Source: Helicobacter cholecystus (GTDB taxonomy: Bacteria; Campylobacterota; Campylobacteria; Campylobacterales; Helicobacteraceae). Taken from it: DNA of 64,000 bases. The notes below the pieces were generated by a model that was given only the letters and a program-made list of their open reading frames with translations, was not told where the DNA came from and made no database searches. The DNA lies in contig NZ_NXLU01000001.1 of NCBI RefSeq assembly GCF_003364215.1, forward strand, positions 62,001 through 126,000, written 5' to 3'. A program made the translations under genes and the position numbers. How positions within the stretch are numbered: position 1 is the first letter of the stretch; every line of letters begins with the position of its first letter. Below are positions 1 through 9,961 of the stretch, in pieces.

Positions 1-46
1 ACAAGAATGTGCCAAACTCGCTTATAAGATTTTAAAAAAATCATGA
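1..46 (+). CDS. rnc: Ribonuclease III, C-terminal end (partial)
   Basis: An open frame enters from the left edge and ends at a TGA at 44-46, giving a tail that reads [14 protein letters not shown]. This resembles the last helix of a double-stranded-RNA-binding domain, as at the C-terminus of RNase III. The stop overlaps the aroC start (ATGA), so the two are translationally coupled. In H. pylori rnc lies directly before aroC, which supports the call, but only about 14 residues are visible. Confidence 0.55.
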   Translation, partial: QECAKLAYKILKKS

Positions 47-1080
47 ATACTTTTGGCACCGCACTTAGGCTTACAACCTTTGGAGAATCTCATGGAGAAT
101 GTGTTGGGGGAGTGCTTGATGGACTCCCTGCAAATCTATCAATCAATCTCCAATCTATTCATCAAGCAATCAAAAAAAGGGCGGGGGGAAGAAATGCGTT
201 TGTAACTCCAAGAAGTGAGAGCGATATTTGTGAGATTTTAAGTGGTGTGTTTGAGGGAAAAAGCACAGGAGCACCCCTTGCTTTTATTGTTAGAAACACT
301 CATCAAAAAACTCAAGATTACTCAAATCTCAAAGATGTCTTTCGACCCTCTCACGCAGATTTTACCTATTTTTATAAATACGGTAATAGCGACTATCGTG
401 GTGGAGGAAGGGCCAGTGCAAGGGAAACTTTGGTGCGTGTCATTGCCTCAAGCATAGTTGAGCCCTTATTACAAAATATCAGTGTGCAAAGTGGAATTCT
501 TGGCATTGGAGAGATTGTAGGGGAGCAATTAGATTTTTCTTTTGCATCACAGAGTGAGATTTTTGCCCTTGATCAAAACAAGGAATTTGCTCAAAAACAA
601 TGTATCACCGAGTGTAGAGAGAATGGAGATAGCATTGGTGGGGTTGTCCTTTTAAGGGTTAGGGGAGATTTATTAGGATTGGGTGAACCCATCTATTACA
701 AGCTTGATGCAGAGATTGCAAGAGCCATGATGGGGATTAATGGTGTTAAGGCTGTTGAGATTGGTGAAGGCGTTCATGCCTCAAAATTCAAAGGCTCACG
801 ATATAATGACATGCTTAGCAAAAAAGGATTTCTTAGCAATCATAGTGGAGGGATTTTAGGAGGAATTGCAAATGGAGAGGAGATTTTAGTCAAGATTCAT
901 TTCAAGCCCACACCAAGTATTGCACTTCCTCAAACTACGCTCAATAAATATGGAGAAGAGCAAATGCTACAAATTAAGGGACGTCATGACCCTTGCATTG
1001 CAATTCGTGGAAGTGTTGTTGCACAAGCAATGATGAAACTTGTTCTAGCAGATATGATATTACTCAGGAGGAGACAATGA
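43..1080 (+). CDS. aroC: Chorismate synthase
   Basis: This enzyme converts 5-enolpyruvylshikimate-3-phosphate to chorismate, the last shikimate step, using reduced FMN, in the cytoplasm. The 345-residue product has the family signatures GESHG at 14-18, RPSHADFTY at 101-109, a [12 protein letters not shown] stretch at 118-129 and GRHDPC near residue 313. Length is normal. The ATG at 43 overlaps the preceding stop and no better start is seen. The stop overlaps the panB start as ATGA. Chorismate also feeds the futalosine menaquinone route, represented in this window by mqnA; aroE of the same pathway is at 30.4 kb. Confidence 0.97.
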   Translation: MNTFGTALRLTTFGESHGECVGGVLDGLPANLSINLQSIHQAIKKRAGGRNAFVTPRSESDICEILSGVFEGKSTGAPLAFIVRNTHQKTQDYSNLKDVFRPSHADFTYFYKYGNSDYRGGGRASARETLVRVIASSIVEPLLQNISVQSGILGIGEIVGEQLDFSFASQSEIFALDQNKEFAQKQCITECRENGDSIGGVVLLRVRGDLLGLGEPIYYKLDAEIARAMMGINGVKAVEIGEGVHASKFKGSRYNDMLSKKGFLSNHSGGILGGIANGEEILVKIHFKPTPSIALPQTTLNKYGEEQMLQIKGRHDPCIAIRGSVVAQAMMKLVLADMILLRRRQ

Positions 1081-1856
1081 CAATTACACAAATTCAAGCT
1101 AAAAAAGGGAAAGAAAAAATCACAGCCATTACAGCCTATGATGCATTATTTGGAAAAATTTTTGATGGCGAAGTGGATCTTATCTTGGTAGGAGATAGTC
1201 TTTCTCATAGTTTTGGGGGGATGGAGGATACCCTAAGTATTGGGATTGATGAGATGATTTATCACACAAAGGCAGTATGTAGAGGTGTAAAGCAAAGTCT
1301 TGTGGTTGGAGATATGAGCTTTGGGAGCTATTGCAATGAGATGGATGCTATTAAGAATGCCATCCGATTTTATAAAGAAACTCATGCTGGGGCGGTCAAA
1401 CTTGAGGGTGGAATCAATCGCGCAAAGACTATTAAATCCATCATCAATGAGGGAGTAGCAGTCATGGGACATATGGGATTAATGCCTCAATTTGCTCGCA
1501 GTGAGGGGGGATATAAAATTAAAGGAAAAAATGAAGAGAGTATAACAAAACTCAAAGAAGATGCCTTGGCATTACAGGAGGCAGGAGTATTTTCTATTGT
1601 TTTAGAGGGAGTGAAACACGAAGTTGCTGAACAAATTACCCAAATGCTTTCCATCCCCACTATTGGAATTGGCAGTGGAGTGCATTGTGATGGGCAAATT
1701 TTGGTATGGAGTGACGCATTTGGATTTTTCACTGAGTTTAAACCCAAGTTTGTAAGACACTACTTCCAAGGAGAAAAACTGCTTAAAAATGCAATTAGAG
1801 AGTATGCTAAAGATGTCAAAGAACAAAAATTTCCAAGTTTGGATGAGAGTTATTAA
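1077..1856 (+). CDS. panB: 3-methyl-2-oxobutanoate hydroxymethyltransferase
   Basis: PanB makes ketopantoate from alpha-ketoisovalerate and methylenetetrahydrofolate, the first committed step to pantothenate and CoA. The frame is open further upstream, but the real start is the ATG at 1077: it has an AGGAGG ribosome-binding site at 1066-1071 and overlaps the aroC stop. The 259-residue product has the Mg-binding VGDSL motif, [13 protein letters not shown] and the late GIGSG..CDGQILV region. Length is typical. It sits in a tight aroC-panB-ruvB-permease run and probably shares its mRNA. Confidence 0.96.
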   Translation: MTITQIQAKKGKEKITAITAYDALFGKIFDGEVDLILVGDSLSHSFGGMEDTLSIGIDEMIYHTKAVCRGVKQSLVVGDMSFGSYCNEMDAIKNAIRFYKETHAGAVKLEGGINRAKTIKSIINEGVAVMGHMGLMPQFARSEGGYKIKGKNEESITKLKEDALALQEAGVFSIVLEGVKHEVAEQITQMLSIPTIGIGSGVHCDGQILVWSDAFGFFTEFKPKFVRHYFQGEKLLKNAIREYAKDVKEQKFPSLDESY

Positions 1857-2857
1857 TGGAGAGAATTGTTGATATTGAAAAAATCAACTTTGAAGAGAGT
1901 TCTGAAGTTTCCCTACGCCCAAGCCTATGGGAAGATTACATTGGACAAGAACAAATCAAAAAAAATCTTCAAGTCTTTATCCAAGCTTCCAAAAAACGAG
2001 GAGAATGTTTAGATCATATTCTTTTCTTTGGCCCCCCTGGACTTGGAAAAACCACTCTTAGTCATATTATTGCCACAGAAATGGGGGCTGAGATAAAGGT
2101 TACTGCTGCTCCAATGATAGAAAAAAGTGGTGATTTAGCAGCAATCCTTACCAATCTAGGAGAGGGAGATATTCTTTTTATTGATGAGATTCATCGCTTA
2201 AGTCCTGCAATTGAAGAAATTCTCTATCCTGCAATGGAAGATTTTAGACTTGATATTATCATTGGTTCAGGACCAGCAGCCCAAAGTGTAAAAATTGATA
2301 TTCCACGCTTTACACTCATTGGTGCAACCACACGAGCTGGAATGCTTAGCAACCCTTTACGGGATCGCTTTGGAATGAATTTTAGAATGCAGTTCTACAC
2401 CGCAGAGGAGCTCGCAAAAATTGTTAAAATTGCGAGTTTAAAGCTTGGAAAACCTTTAAGTGATGAAGGTGCACAAGAAATTGCAAGAAGAAGTCGAGGG
2501 ACGCCTAGAATTGCTTTACGACTTTTAAAAAGGGTAAGAGACTTTGCAGATGTTTACAATGAGGAGAGTATCACTTTTAATAGGGCAAAATTCGCACTTG
2601 AGGAACTTGGAGTGAATGATTATGGCTTTGATGAGCTGGATTTGCGTTATTTGCATATTCTTGCAGAGAATAATGGGCGTCCCATTGGACTGAGCACCAT
2701 TTCTGCAGCAATGAGTGAGGATGAAAGCACCATTGAAGATGTGATTGAACCTTATTTGCTCGCAAATGGATATTTAGAGCGTAGTGCAAAGGGAAGAATC
2801 CCTACACAAAAAACTTATAAAATCTTAGGAATTCAAAGAGAGGGGAGCTTATTTTGA
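1856..2857 (+). CDS. ruvB: Holliday junction branch-migration ATPase RuvB
   Basis: RuvB is the hexameric AAA+ motor that, with RuvA, drives branch migration of Holliday junctions in recombination and repair. The 333-residue product carries Walker [10 protein letters not shown] near residue 60, Walker B DEIH near 109, the GATTRAG sensor region and a C-terminal winged helix ([15 protein letters not shown], then [12 protein letters not shown]). Length is normal. The start overlaps the panB stop (TAATG). ruvA and ruvC are not in the window, so the complex is encoded at scattered loci. Confidence 0.98.
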   Translation: MERIVDIEKINFEESSEVSLRPSLWEDYIGQEQIKKNLQVFIQASKKRGECLDHILFFGPPGLGKTTLSHIIATEMGAEIKVTAAPMIEKSGDLAAILTNLGEGDILFIDEIHRLSPAIEEILYPAMEDFRLDIIIGSGPAAQSVKIDIPRFTLIGATTRAGMLSNPLRDRFGMNFRMQFYTAEELAKIVKIASLKLGKPLSDEGAQEIARRSRGTPRIALRLLKRVRDFADVYNEESITFNRAKFALEELGVNDYGFDELDLRYLHILAENNGRPIGLSTISAAMSEDESTIEDVIEPYLLANGYLERSAKGRIPTQKTYKILGIQREGSLF

Positions 2858-3900
2858 AAGAAAAGAAAATGAAAGGGCTTTATTTTTTCTGGATCACCTT
2901 TGGGGCAAGTTTATGTGCAATGGCATATCTCTATAATGCCTTTTTACTTAATCTTCTTATTGCTTTGCTTTTATGTGTTTCAACCTACTTTCTTAAAAAT
3001 TTTTTTGATCACTATATCTCTTATAATTGGCTCTCCTCTTTATTTTGCACACTTGTGCCTGTTATTTTATTTGCCATTCCTATGGTATTTGTTGTGATTA
3101 AGGGAATAGATGTGCTCTCTACAATTGAACCCTCTTCTCTTAATCAGTTTATAGAATCCACAAAAGAAAAAATTTTATTTTGGCTTATAGAGATCTCTCC
3201 TGAAATTGCATCTAGAGCTAAAGAGTTTATGAGCAATTTCTCAGGAAGTGTAATTTTAAATTATGTTTTCGGGATGAGTGCAGGATTTGCAAAATGGGGT
3301 GTTACACTTCTTGTTAATATAGGCTTTATCATTGTATTTTTATATTTTTGCTTTTTTTACTCTAAGGCCTTTAGGGATTTTACCCTTAATCTTATTCCCT
3401 TCTCTGTAGAACAAACAAAAAGTATTTATGAAGAGATTAGCGGGGTATTGAATATTGTATTTTTCACCTCTATCCTTAATATTTTGCTTCAAGGTTTTTG
3501 TTTTGGGGTAGCGAGTTACTTTTTAGGTTATGATGGATTTTTGCTCGGAGTGCTCTATGGTTTTGCCTCAATTGTTCCTGTTGTGGGAGGTGCACTTGTT
3601 TGGGTGCCAGTTGCATTTTATCAGCTCTATTTGGGAGACACGACAGGAGCTATTTTTATCGCCCTTTATGGGGCAATTTTTATTGGACTGATCATTGATA
3701 ATGGTGTAAAGCCCCTTTTAATTGGCTTTGTCAAAGACAAAGTGATTAAAACTTCTGTCAAAATCAATGAAGTGCTTATCTTTTTTGCAATTTTGGCAGG
3801 AATTAGTGTTTTTGGTTTTGCAGGAATTGTTATTGGCCCAGCGGCCACAGCACTATTTATTGCTCTACTTCGAGTTTATGATAATAGCCTTAAAAATTAA
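2854..3900 (+). CDS. AI-2E (PerM/TqsA) family membrane transporter
   Basis: This is an integral membrane protein of 348 residues with about seven to eight hydrophobic segments: a pair near residues 8-45, one near 60-80, a long pair around 145-175, and a cluster from 215 to 340 containing a [17 protein letters not shown] stretch typical of the AI-2E/PerM family. Family members export small molecules or signals, but the substrate here is unknown. The TTG at 2854 overlaps the ruvB stop and has a GGGGAG box just upstream, so I prefer it to the ATG at 2869. The gene closes the aroC operon. Confidence 0.85.
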   Translation: MKEKKMKGLYFFWITFGASLCAMAYLYNAFLLNLLIALLLCVSTYFLKNFFDHYISYNWLSSLFCTLVPVILFAIPMVFVVIKGIDVLSTIEPSSLNQFIESTKEKILFWLIEISPEIASRAKEFMSNFSGSVILNYVFGMSAGFAKWGVTLLVNIGFIIVFLYFCFFYSKAFRDFTLNLIPFSVEQTKSIYEEISGVLNIVFFTSILNILLQGFCFGVASYFLGYDGFLLGVLYGFASIVPVVGGALVWVPVAFYQLYLGDTTGAIFIALYGAIFIGLIIDNGVKPLLIGFVKDKVIKTSVKINEVLIFFAILAGISVFGFAGIVIGPAATALFIALLRVYDNSLKN

Positions 3901-4292
3901 GTATTTTTACTTTGTAAAATTGCTTGGTGTGCATTATGAAAAACTTTTAAAAAATCTCTATCATTTTGAATTGAACGATAAGGATTATGCGTATTTTGAT
4001 TTTTAAGCTCATTAAGACGGTAGAGTGATTGGGCTGCCAAGATCTTATCGCTCTCATTCATTTCAGCCGTTGCTCTTACAAAAGCTAGATATTCATCATC
4101 GCTCATTTTCTCAATAACACTTAAGCCATAAGTTTGTCTTGGGAGCGAAAGTTCTATAGGATCTTCTTTTGTATAAGATTGTTTTTTTTCTTCAATCAAA
4201 GGCTTATGCATCTTATCTGCTTCTTTGAGATATTGTTCTTGGATATCTGAATAAAGTGAAGGCATTGTTGTGTAAGATGAAGTAATTTGCAT
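3897..4292 (-). CDS. Conserved hypothetical protein, 131 residues
   Basis: I do not recognise this family. The frame is open up to 4334, but the ATG at 4292 has an AAGGGAC box just upstream and gives a soluble 131-residue product with no signal peptide or membrane span. The first 55 residues are polar and look disordered, with many Lys and Glu; the C-terminal half is a predicted helix rich in Asn, Glu and Leu (DDEYLAFVRATAEMNESDK). It converges on the AI-2E permease with a 4-bp overlap and is a single-gene unit divergent from purE. I see no metal-binding motif. Confidence 0.6.
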   Translation of the reverse strand: MQITSSYTTMPSLYSDIQEQYLKEADKMHKPLIEEKKQSYTKEDPIELSLPRQTYGLSVIEKMSDDEYLAFVRATAEMNESDKILAAQSLYRLNELKNQNTHNPYRSIQNDRDFLKVFHNAHQAILQSKNT

Positions 4293-4393
4293 AATGTCCC
4301 TTTTTAAATATTTTTTTTTAAGAAGGGACAGCAAAAAGGAGTCCTAAAAAGACTTTTTGGTAAGATTTCAAAAACTACAAAAAAGGAAAAGCT

Positions 4394-4891
4394 ATGGATT
4401 TTGTTGCAGTAATGATGGGGAGTAAAAGTGATTGGGAAGTGATGAAACATTGTATTGAGATTTTTAAAAAATTTGATGTTGCTTATGAGATAGTCATCAG
4501 CTCTGCGCATCGAAGTCCTGAACGCACAAAAGAATATGTCAAAGATGCTCAAGAGAGGGGTGCGCAAGTTTTTATTGGGGCAGCAGGTATGGCAGCTCAT
4601 CTTGCAGGGGCAATTGCCTCTATGACAACACTCCCCGTTATTGGTGTTCCACTCTTAGGCGAAGCACTTGAGGGGTTAGATGCGTTACTCTCTACTGTGC
4701 AAATGCCAGCTTCAATGCCTGTTGCAACAATGGCTATTGGAAAGGCAGGAGCAATTAATAGTGCGTATTTGGCGATGCAAATTCTTGCACTCAAAGATCA
4801 GGAGCTTAGCGGGAAGCTCTTGCAAGATCGTGTCATGAAAGCCAAAAAGGTCGAACTAGATTCTGCAGAGATTGAGGTAAAAATTCAGTGA
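4394..4891 (+). CDS. purE: N5-carboxyaminoimidazole ribonucleotide mutase
   Basis: PurE class I rearranges N5-CAIR to CAIR in purine synthesis. The 165-residue product has GSKSDWEVM near residue 9, the active-site [10 protein letters not shown] loop near 37-46 and the [12 protein letters not shown] and [17 protein letters not shown] segments of the octamer core. Length is normal. An AAAAAGGAAAAGCT ribosome-binding region precedes the ATG. The gene overlaps the next one as GTGA. purM, another purine gene, is at 31.6 kb; purK is not seen. Confidence 0.97.
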   Translation: MDFVAVMMGSKSDWEVMKHCIEIFKKFDVAYEIVISSAHRSPERTKEYVKDAQERGAQVFIGAAGMAAHLAGAIASMTTLPVIGVPLLGEALEGLDALLSTVQMPASMPVATMAIGKAGAINSAYLAMQILALKDQELSGKLLQDRVMKAKKVELDSAEIEVKIQ

Positions 4892-5286
4892 AATGGTTGA
4901 GTCTTAATGAATTTATGCAAGAAACTTCTTATAGCAAATCTCAAATTGCACAAGGAGTGAAAAGCAAACAAATCCAAGCTAAAAACATTAAAGGTGAGCT
5001 TTATTTAAGAAAAATTTATACTCCAGAAAGTGATTTATTTCAAGAAAGCATTGCACATATTTTAGAAATGCACTCTAAACTTACTTTGGCAAAGGATGAA
5101 ACCATTGCCAATCTCAAAAATGAAAATGAATTTCTCAAAAGCACTATTGTAGCCATGCAAGAAACTTATTTAGAAGAGAAGAAACTGATTGAGTTTTTAA
5201 GAAATGAGCTAGAACGCAATGCACAAGAAATAGAAGCATTGCAAAAAAAATATAGACTGATGTGGGAAAAGGTGAGCAAAAAGTGA
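4888..5286 (+). CDS. DUF3972-type coiled-coil protein
   Basis: The 132-residue soluble protein has an N-terminal segment (about residues 1-45) that looks like a small helix-turn-helix or excisionase-like fold (LNEFMQETSYSKSQIAQGVK), followed by a long heptad coiled coil (about 50-130) rich in Glu, Lys and Leu. This matches my recollection of DUF3972 proteins of Campylobacterota, whose function is not known. The GTG start at 4888 overlaps the purE stop and the end overlaps the next gene, so it sits in a coupled three-gene unit. No catalytic motif is visible. Confidence 0.65.
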   Translation: MKWLSLNEFMQETSYSKSQIAQGVKSKQIQAKNIKGELYLRKIYTPESDLFQESIAHILEMHSKLTLAKDETIANLKNENEFLKSTIVAMQETYLEEKKLIEFLRNELERNAQEIEALQKKYRLMWEKVSKK

Positions 5287-6128
5287 AAGCTCAAAAAGAG
5301 TGTTTTATCTGTCTTTACAATCAAGCCAAAGTATGGAGTGAAAAAATTGGTCAAGAGTATTTGCAAAAAATCCCCAAAGATAAAAATGGTAATAGCGTAA
5401 ATCTCACTCCTCCACATATTGCAATTAAACTCTATGAGAAACTTGCACAAGAAAGAGGGGTGGAGGATCTTTATAAGCAGATTAAATATGACTGCATTAC
5501 AAAGGCTTATGATATGTTAAAAGGGATTGACCCTCTTAACATAAGTTTAAAGGAGGGAATTATTTTTGGAGCCTTGGGAAATGTGATTGACTATGGCAGT
5601 GCTTTAAATTTTCAAATCAATGAATTTGATTTGAAAAAAGAAAGAGAAAAACTTGAATTTGCCCATTTTGATTTTGAAGCATTTCAAAAGAGAGCTAAGG
5701 AGGCAAAAAATATCATCATTATTGCTGATAATGCGGGGGAAAACCTCTTTGATGAAATTATGATCCAAACTCTTAAAACCTACTTTCCCTCCCTAGTTTT
5801 TTCATATTTCCTTAGAGGAGCTCCCATCATTAATGACCTTACGCTCCAAGATCTTGGCAATCCCTACTCTCAAAAAATATTCTCTCTTGCTCAAGTGGTG
5901 GACACAGGAGTAAAAAGTCCATCCTTTATTTATGCGAATGCCACTGCTCAAGCCCAGGAAATTTATAATCAGGCAGACTTGATTATTGCTAAGGGAATGG
6001 GGAATTTTGAATGCATGGAAGAGCAAAAAGATGAAAGGGTATTTTTCTTATTTAAAATCAAGTGCCAAGTCATAGCCAATTGGCTTTCTTTACCATTGGG
6101 TAAAATGGTCTTTAAACAAAACTTATAA
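5283..6128 (+). CDS. DUF89 (ARMT1-like) metal-dependent phosphatase family protein
   Basis: The protein of about 281 residues fits the DUF89 family, metal-dependent enzymes proposed to dephosphorylate damaged sugar phosphates. Visible signs are the N-terminal C-x-x-C (CFIC, residues 7-10), the IIIIADNAGENLFDEI motif that holds the metal-binding Asp/Asn residues, and LIIAKGMGNFECM near the C-terminus. The frame extends upstream to 5262, but the GTG at 5283 overlaps the previous stop and has an AAGGTGAG box at the right distance. The 3' end overlaps uppP on the other strand by a few bases. The true substrate is unknown. Confidence 0.8.
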   Translation: MKAQKECFICLYNQAKVWSEKIGQEYLQKIPKDKNGNSVNLTPPHIAIKLYEKLAQERGVEDLYKQIKYDCITKAYDMLKGIDPLNISLKEGIIFGALGNVIDYGSALNFQINEFDLKKEREKLEFAHFDFEAFQKRAKEAKNIIIIADNAGENLFDEIMIQTLKTYFPSLVFSYFLRGAPIINDLTLQDLGNPYSQKIFSLAQVVDTGVKSPSFIYANATAQAQEIYNQADLIIAKGMGNFECMEEQKDERVFFLFKIKCQVIANWLSLPLGKMVFKQNL

Positions 6129-6887
6129 AACCCAAAATAAAAAAATCACTCCAATCAGAATACGGTAAATTCCAAACCCTACATAAGTAAAACGTGAGAT
6201 AAATTTCATAAATATTTTAATGACAAGCAAAGAGGTCAAAAATGCAACTACTCCTCCCACAAGAATATATTCCATTTCAGCACTCTTAAAAAGGGTGTAA
6301 TTTTTATAAATATCATAAAAAGTTGCAGCAAACATTGTAGGAATGGCAAGCAAGAAGCTAAACTCAGCGGCACATTTTCTTGAAAGACCCAAAAGCAATC
6401 CCCCAATAATTGTTGAACCACTTCTTGATGTGCCTGGAATCATTGCTAAAGATTGGAAAAGTCCAATAAGAAATGCTTGCTTATAGCTCACCTCTTCAAC
6501 TCTTTGAAAATGATATTTTTCTTGGCGATAAAACTTTTCAATCCATAAAAATACAATCCCCCCAGCAATAAGCATATAGGCCACAATATTTGGAGAAAAT
6601 AGATCTTTAACTATTTTATAAAGTGTTAAACCTAAAATTCCTGTTGGAATAAATCCTACAATCAATTTTGCCCACAATGAGCGATTATGCAAGAGCTTCT
6701 TAAAATACATTACAACAACCGCAAGGATTGAGCCAAGCTGAATAGCTACTTCAAATGTTTTAAGAAAATCTGTTTGCTCAAGCCCCATAAGTTTTGCACT
6801 TAAAATCAAGTGGCCCGTAGAGGAAATAGGTAAAAACTCACTCACTCCCTCCACAATCCCTAAAACCACACTATGAAAAATATCCAT
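6123..6887 (-). CDS. uppP: Undecaprenyl-diphosphatase
   Basis: UppP (BacA) is an inner-membrane enzyme that recycles undecaprenyl pyrophosphate to the monophosphate carrier used for peptidoglycan and surface glycans; it also gives bacitracin resistance. The 254-residue polytopic product has both family motifs: EGVSEFLPISSTGHL near residues 13-27 and PGTSRSGSTI near 155-164. About eight membrane segments are apparent. Length is slightly short but normal for the genus. It is a single-gene unit convergent with the DUF89 gene. Confidence 0.96.
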   Translation of the reverse strand: MDIFHSVVLGIVEGVSEFLPISSTGHLILSAKLMGLEQTDFLKTFEVAIQLGSILAVVVMYFKKLLHNRSLWAKLIVGFIPTGILGLTLYKIVKDLFSPNIVAYMLIAGGIVFLWIEKFYRQEKYHFQRVEEVSYKQAFLIGLFQSLAMIPGTSRSGSTIIGGLLLGLSRKCAAEFSFLLAIPTMFAATFYDIYKNYTLFKSAEMEYILVGGVVAFLTSLLVIKIFMKFISRFTYVGFGIYRILIGVIFLFWVL

Positions 6888-6977
6888 AAAATCCCTTTGC
6901 TACTTAGAATAAAATGAATTTTATCTAATTCAGGTTGCAAGGCCAAAAGATAGGGTTACAAAAGTCAAAATTACAAG

Positions 6978-6983
6978 TATAAT
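6978..6983 (+). promoter_or_regulatory. -10 element of the tRNA-Pro gene
   Basis: A TATAAT hexamer lies 18 bases before the mature tRNA 5' end, suited to start transcription about 10 bases upstream of the tRNA. No clear -35 box is seen, which is usual for sigma-70 promoters in Helicobacter. Confidence 0.5.
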
Positions 6984-7001
6984 AACAATTTTATTTTTCA
7001 T

Positions 7002-7079
7002 CGGAGTATGGCGCAGCCTGATTAGCGCGCACCCTTGGGGTGGGTGAGGTCGTGGGTTTGAATCCCGCTACTCCGACCA
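7002..7079 (+). tRNA. tRNA-Pro (anticodon GGG)
   Basis: A 78-base cloverleaf. The acceptor stem CGGAGTA (7002-7008) pairs with TACTCCG (7069-7075), followed by discriminator A and an encoded CCA. The anticodon stem CACCC/GGGTG encloses the loop TTGGGGT, placing the anticodon GGG at 7037-7039; it reads CCC and CCU. The T arm contains the GGTTTGAATCC region. It stands alone between uppP and polA. Confidence 0.95.
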
Positions 7080-7215
7080 TTCTCTCTTTCGTAAAATCCT
7101 ATCTTTTTTATTATATTTATACTTTTCCATCTTAAGAAAGTGAGTTTTTTCTTTTTAAATTATTGGCTCTAGATTTGGGTGCAAAAATTTATATCCAACT
7201 TTGCTTTAAAGTTTG

Positions 7216-9909
7216 TTATTTTAGCTCTGCCCAATTTTTCCCAAGTGCTACTCCACATTCAAGGGGAACCCTTAATGTATAAACCCCATTCATAATTTCA
7301 GCAATTTCTTTAGCCTTCTCTTGTGCCCCTTCTTCGGGGAGTTCAAAAATCAATTCATCATGCACTTGAATAAGCATTTTAATGGCACTGCCTTCAATAA
7401 AATCTCCAATCTTATTCATTGAGAGCTTGATTAAATCTGCTGCACTCCCTTGAAAAATACTATTAATCCCTTCTCTAAGATAGTTAGCTTTTTGAAAATC
7501 TGTTGCATCCCTAAAATCAAAATATCTTCGATGCCCCAAGAGTGTTTGGGCATATCCTACATTCTGTATGCTCTCTTCTTGAAATTTAAGGAAATTTTTT
7601 ACTGTTGGAAAGTTTTCAAAATAGTTTTGGATATATTCTTTTGCCTCTTTAAGAGAAATTTTAAGAGTTTCAGCAAGCTTCTTTGCCCCCATTCCATAAA
7701 TTAAACCAAAGTTGATACTTTTAGCAATTGCTCTCTTCTCCTCAGATCCAAAAATCTTAAGCGCCGTTTGTGCATGAATATCCTTCCCTTCTTTAAAAGA
7801 TTGGATCAAACTTGGATCTTGCGAGAAATGGGCCAAAAGTCTAAGCTCAATTTGAGAATAATCTACACTTAAAAGTACATTCCCCTCTCTTGCAATAAAA
7901 CCTTGCCTAATCTTTTTTCCCGCTTCTGTTCTTACGGGGATATTTTGTAAATTAGGAGATTTTGAACTTAAACGCCCAGTAGCTGTCCCTGTTTGAAGAA
8001 AAGAGGTAAAGACTCTATCTTCTTGTTTTGCTAATTTTAAGAGGGGATCAATGTAGGTATTTCTTAGCTTATTGGCCTCTCGATATCTTAAAATAGGAGT
8101 AATGATGGGATGAATATCTACAAGCTTTTCTAAAACACTCTCTTGTGTGCTATATCCCCCCTTAACTTGCTTACTGCCCTGAAGTCCCAATTTTTCAAAA
8201 AGAATGATAGAAAGTTGAGAGGGAGAATTGAGGTTAAAAGTTTCTTGAGCAAGCGAAAAGACCTCAGAGGAATATTCAGCAATATTTTTTGTCGCAATCA
8301 CTCTTAAGGATTCAAAAAACTCAACATCAATCTTAATTCCCTCAGATTCCATTTCTGCAAGTGTCTTAATCATAGGGAATTCAAGTGTATATGCTAATTC
8401 AAGAAGATGGTGGAGGTTTTGGTTTTCAAACTCACTTTTCAATCTCTCATAAAGACAATACGTTGCTACAGCATCTTCACATGCATAACGTGAAGCCTCT
8501 TCTAAAACAACTTGTGAAAAATTCTCTCCCTTTTTAACAACCTCATCAAAAGAGAGCATCTTATAATCAAACCACTTAAGCATTTGTCGGTCAAGTCCTA
8601 CAGGGAATCCACTATCATAAAGCCATGCCAAAAGCATGGAATCAAGCATTCCTTTTTGAGGAGTAAGAGAGAAATTATGTTTTGCGACAAGATAATCAAA
8701 CTTAAGATTATGCCCAATAATAGGATGTTTAAAAATCTCACCTATAAGCTCTTTGGCCTCATCTTGGCTAACCTGTGTCTCAACTCCTAAATAATTATGA
8801 GCTAAAGGCACATAATAACCTTTTTTTTGATCAACACAAAAACTAAAACCCACCATTTTTGCTCGATAAGTCTCTAGAGCATCTGTTTCGCAGTCATAAG
8901 CAATAGGTGTATCTAATGGAATAGATCGCAAAATTTCAAGAGCCTTTTGAAAATTATTTAAAAGCTCATACTCATAGCTAAAACTATTTTGAATAATTCG
9001 CTCTCTTTTTGAACCAATATCCTTGCGTGGATCACGTTTTGTAGCAAGATTTTGCTTCTTCACTCGTAAAATTAAGCGATCAAAATCATAGGTTTCAAGC
9101 TCATCAATAATTTTAAGTAATGGATTTTCTTTAGGAAATGGAGTGGGAGAAAAAGATGTGATTAAATCATCGTGGAGCTTAACAAGCTTTTGACTAAGAT
9201 AGGCACTCTCTTTTCCTTCTTTAAGCAACATTGCAAGTCTAGGGGTAATTTTATTCTCTGCCCAATGTTGCTCATCTGCATACAGGGCATCAAGACTATG
9301 ATAATGATTGATAATTCTTTGCGCACTCTTTGCGCCAATTCCCTTAACTCCCTTAACATTATCACTGCTATCTCCAAGTAAACTTTGAAATGCTACAAAA
9401 TCCTTAGGATATACTCCCCATTTATCCAAACACTCTTGAGTATGAATCTCTTTTTTTTTGATTGGATCATACAGATGTACCCCTTCTGAAATAAGCTGAT
9501 AGAGATCTTTATCATGACTGACAATACGCACATTAAGCCCCTTGCCTAATGCCCACTTGCTCAAAGAAGCAATCACATCATCAGCCTCATATCCTTCAAT
9601 AGAAAGATTAGAAAAACCCATCTTTTCTATCCATTCAATAGCAATAGGGAGTTGCATTAAAAGCTCTTGTGGGGTTTCTTGACGGGTGGATTTGTAACTA
9701 GAATCCAGTAATTTTCTTCTATTCACTCCTCTGCCCTCAAGTGCAAAGGCCAAATACTCGCATCCCCCCTCTTGATAAAGACTGTGAATAAGATTTGCAA
9801 AACCCATCAAAAGTCCTGTAGGGAATCCTTTGGAATTACGCAAAGGGGGAAGTGCATAATAGCTTCTAAAAAAGAATCCAAAAGTATCTATGATTGTTAG
9901 AGTTCGCAT
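7216..9909 (-). CDS. polA: DNA polymerase I
   Basis: PolA fills gaps and removes RNA primers in replication and repair. The 897-residue protein has all three domains. The 5'-nuclease domain covers about residues 1-285 (EADDVIASL, VSHDKDLYQL, GDSSDNVKGVKGIGAKSA). A 3'-5' exonuclease-like domain covers about 330-490, with D339-x-E341, N401-x3-D405 and Y475-x3-D479 in place. The polymerase domain follows, with motif A (SVDYSQIELRL), motif B (KSINFGLIYGMG) and motif C (QVHDELIFE). The intact exonuclease residues suggest proofreading is possible. It is monocistronic, downstream of the tRNA on the other strand. Confidence 0.97.
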   Translation of the reverse strand: MRTLTIIDTFGFFFRSYYALPPLRNSKGFPTGLLMGFANLIHSLYQEGGCEYLAFALEGRGVNRRKLLDSSYKSTRQETPQELLMQLPIAIEWIEKMGFSNLSIEGYEADDVIASLSKWALGKGLNVRIVSHDKDLYQLISEGVHLYDPIKKKEIHTQECLDKWGVYPKDFVAFQSLLGDSSDNVKGVKGIGAKSAQRIINHYHSLDALYADEQHWAENKITPRLAMLLKEGKESAYLSQKLVKLHDDLITSFSPTPFPKENPLLKIIDELETYDFDRLILRVKKQNLATKRDPRKDIGSKRERIIQNSFSYEYELLNNFQKALEILRSIPLDTPIAYDCETDALETYRAKMVGFSFCVDQKKGYYVPLAHNYLGVETQVSQDEAKELIGEIFKHPIIGHNLKFDYLVAKHNFSLTPQKGMLDSMLLAWLYDSGFPVGLDRQMLKWFDYKMLSFDEVVKKGENFSQVVLEEASRYACEDAVATYCLYERLKSEFENQNLHHLLELAYTLEFPMIKTLAEMESEGIKIDVEFFESLRVIATKNIAEYSSEVFSLAQETFNLNSPSQLSIILFEKLGLQGSKQVKGGYSTQESVLEKLVDIHPIITPILRYREANKLRNTYIDPLLKLAKQEDRVFTSFLQTGTATGRLSSKSPNLQNIPVRTEAGKKIRQGFIAREGNVLLSVDYSQIELRLLAHFSQDPSLIQSFKEGKDIHAQTALKIFGSEEKRAIAKSINFGLIYGMGAKKLAETLKISLKEAKEYIQNYFENFPTVKNFLKFQEESIQNVGYAQTLLGHRRYFDFRDATDFQKANYLREGINSIFQGSAADLIKLSMNKIGDFIEGSAIKMLIQVHDELIFELPEEGAQEKAKEIAEIMNGVYTLRVPLECGVALGKNWAELK

Positions 9910-9961
9910 AACTATCCTTTGGCTTTTTTAGATGATATTTTATGATAAGTTGGGTTAGGGA

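Noticed and set aside
4304-4600. Minus-strand frame opposite the purE start
   Set aside because: It has no ribosome-binding site and overlaps the strong purE gene; its product is Phe/His/Cys-rich without a pattern.
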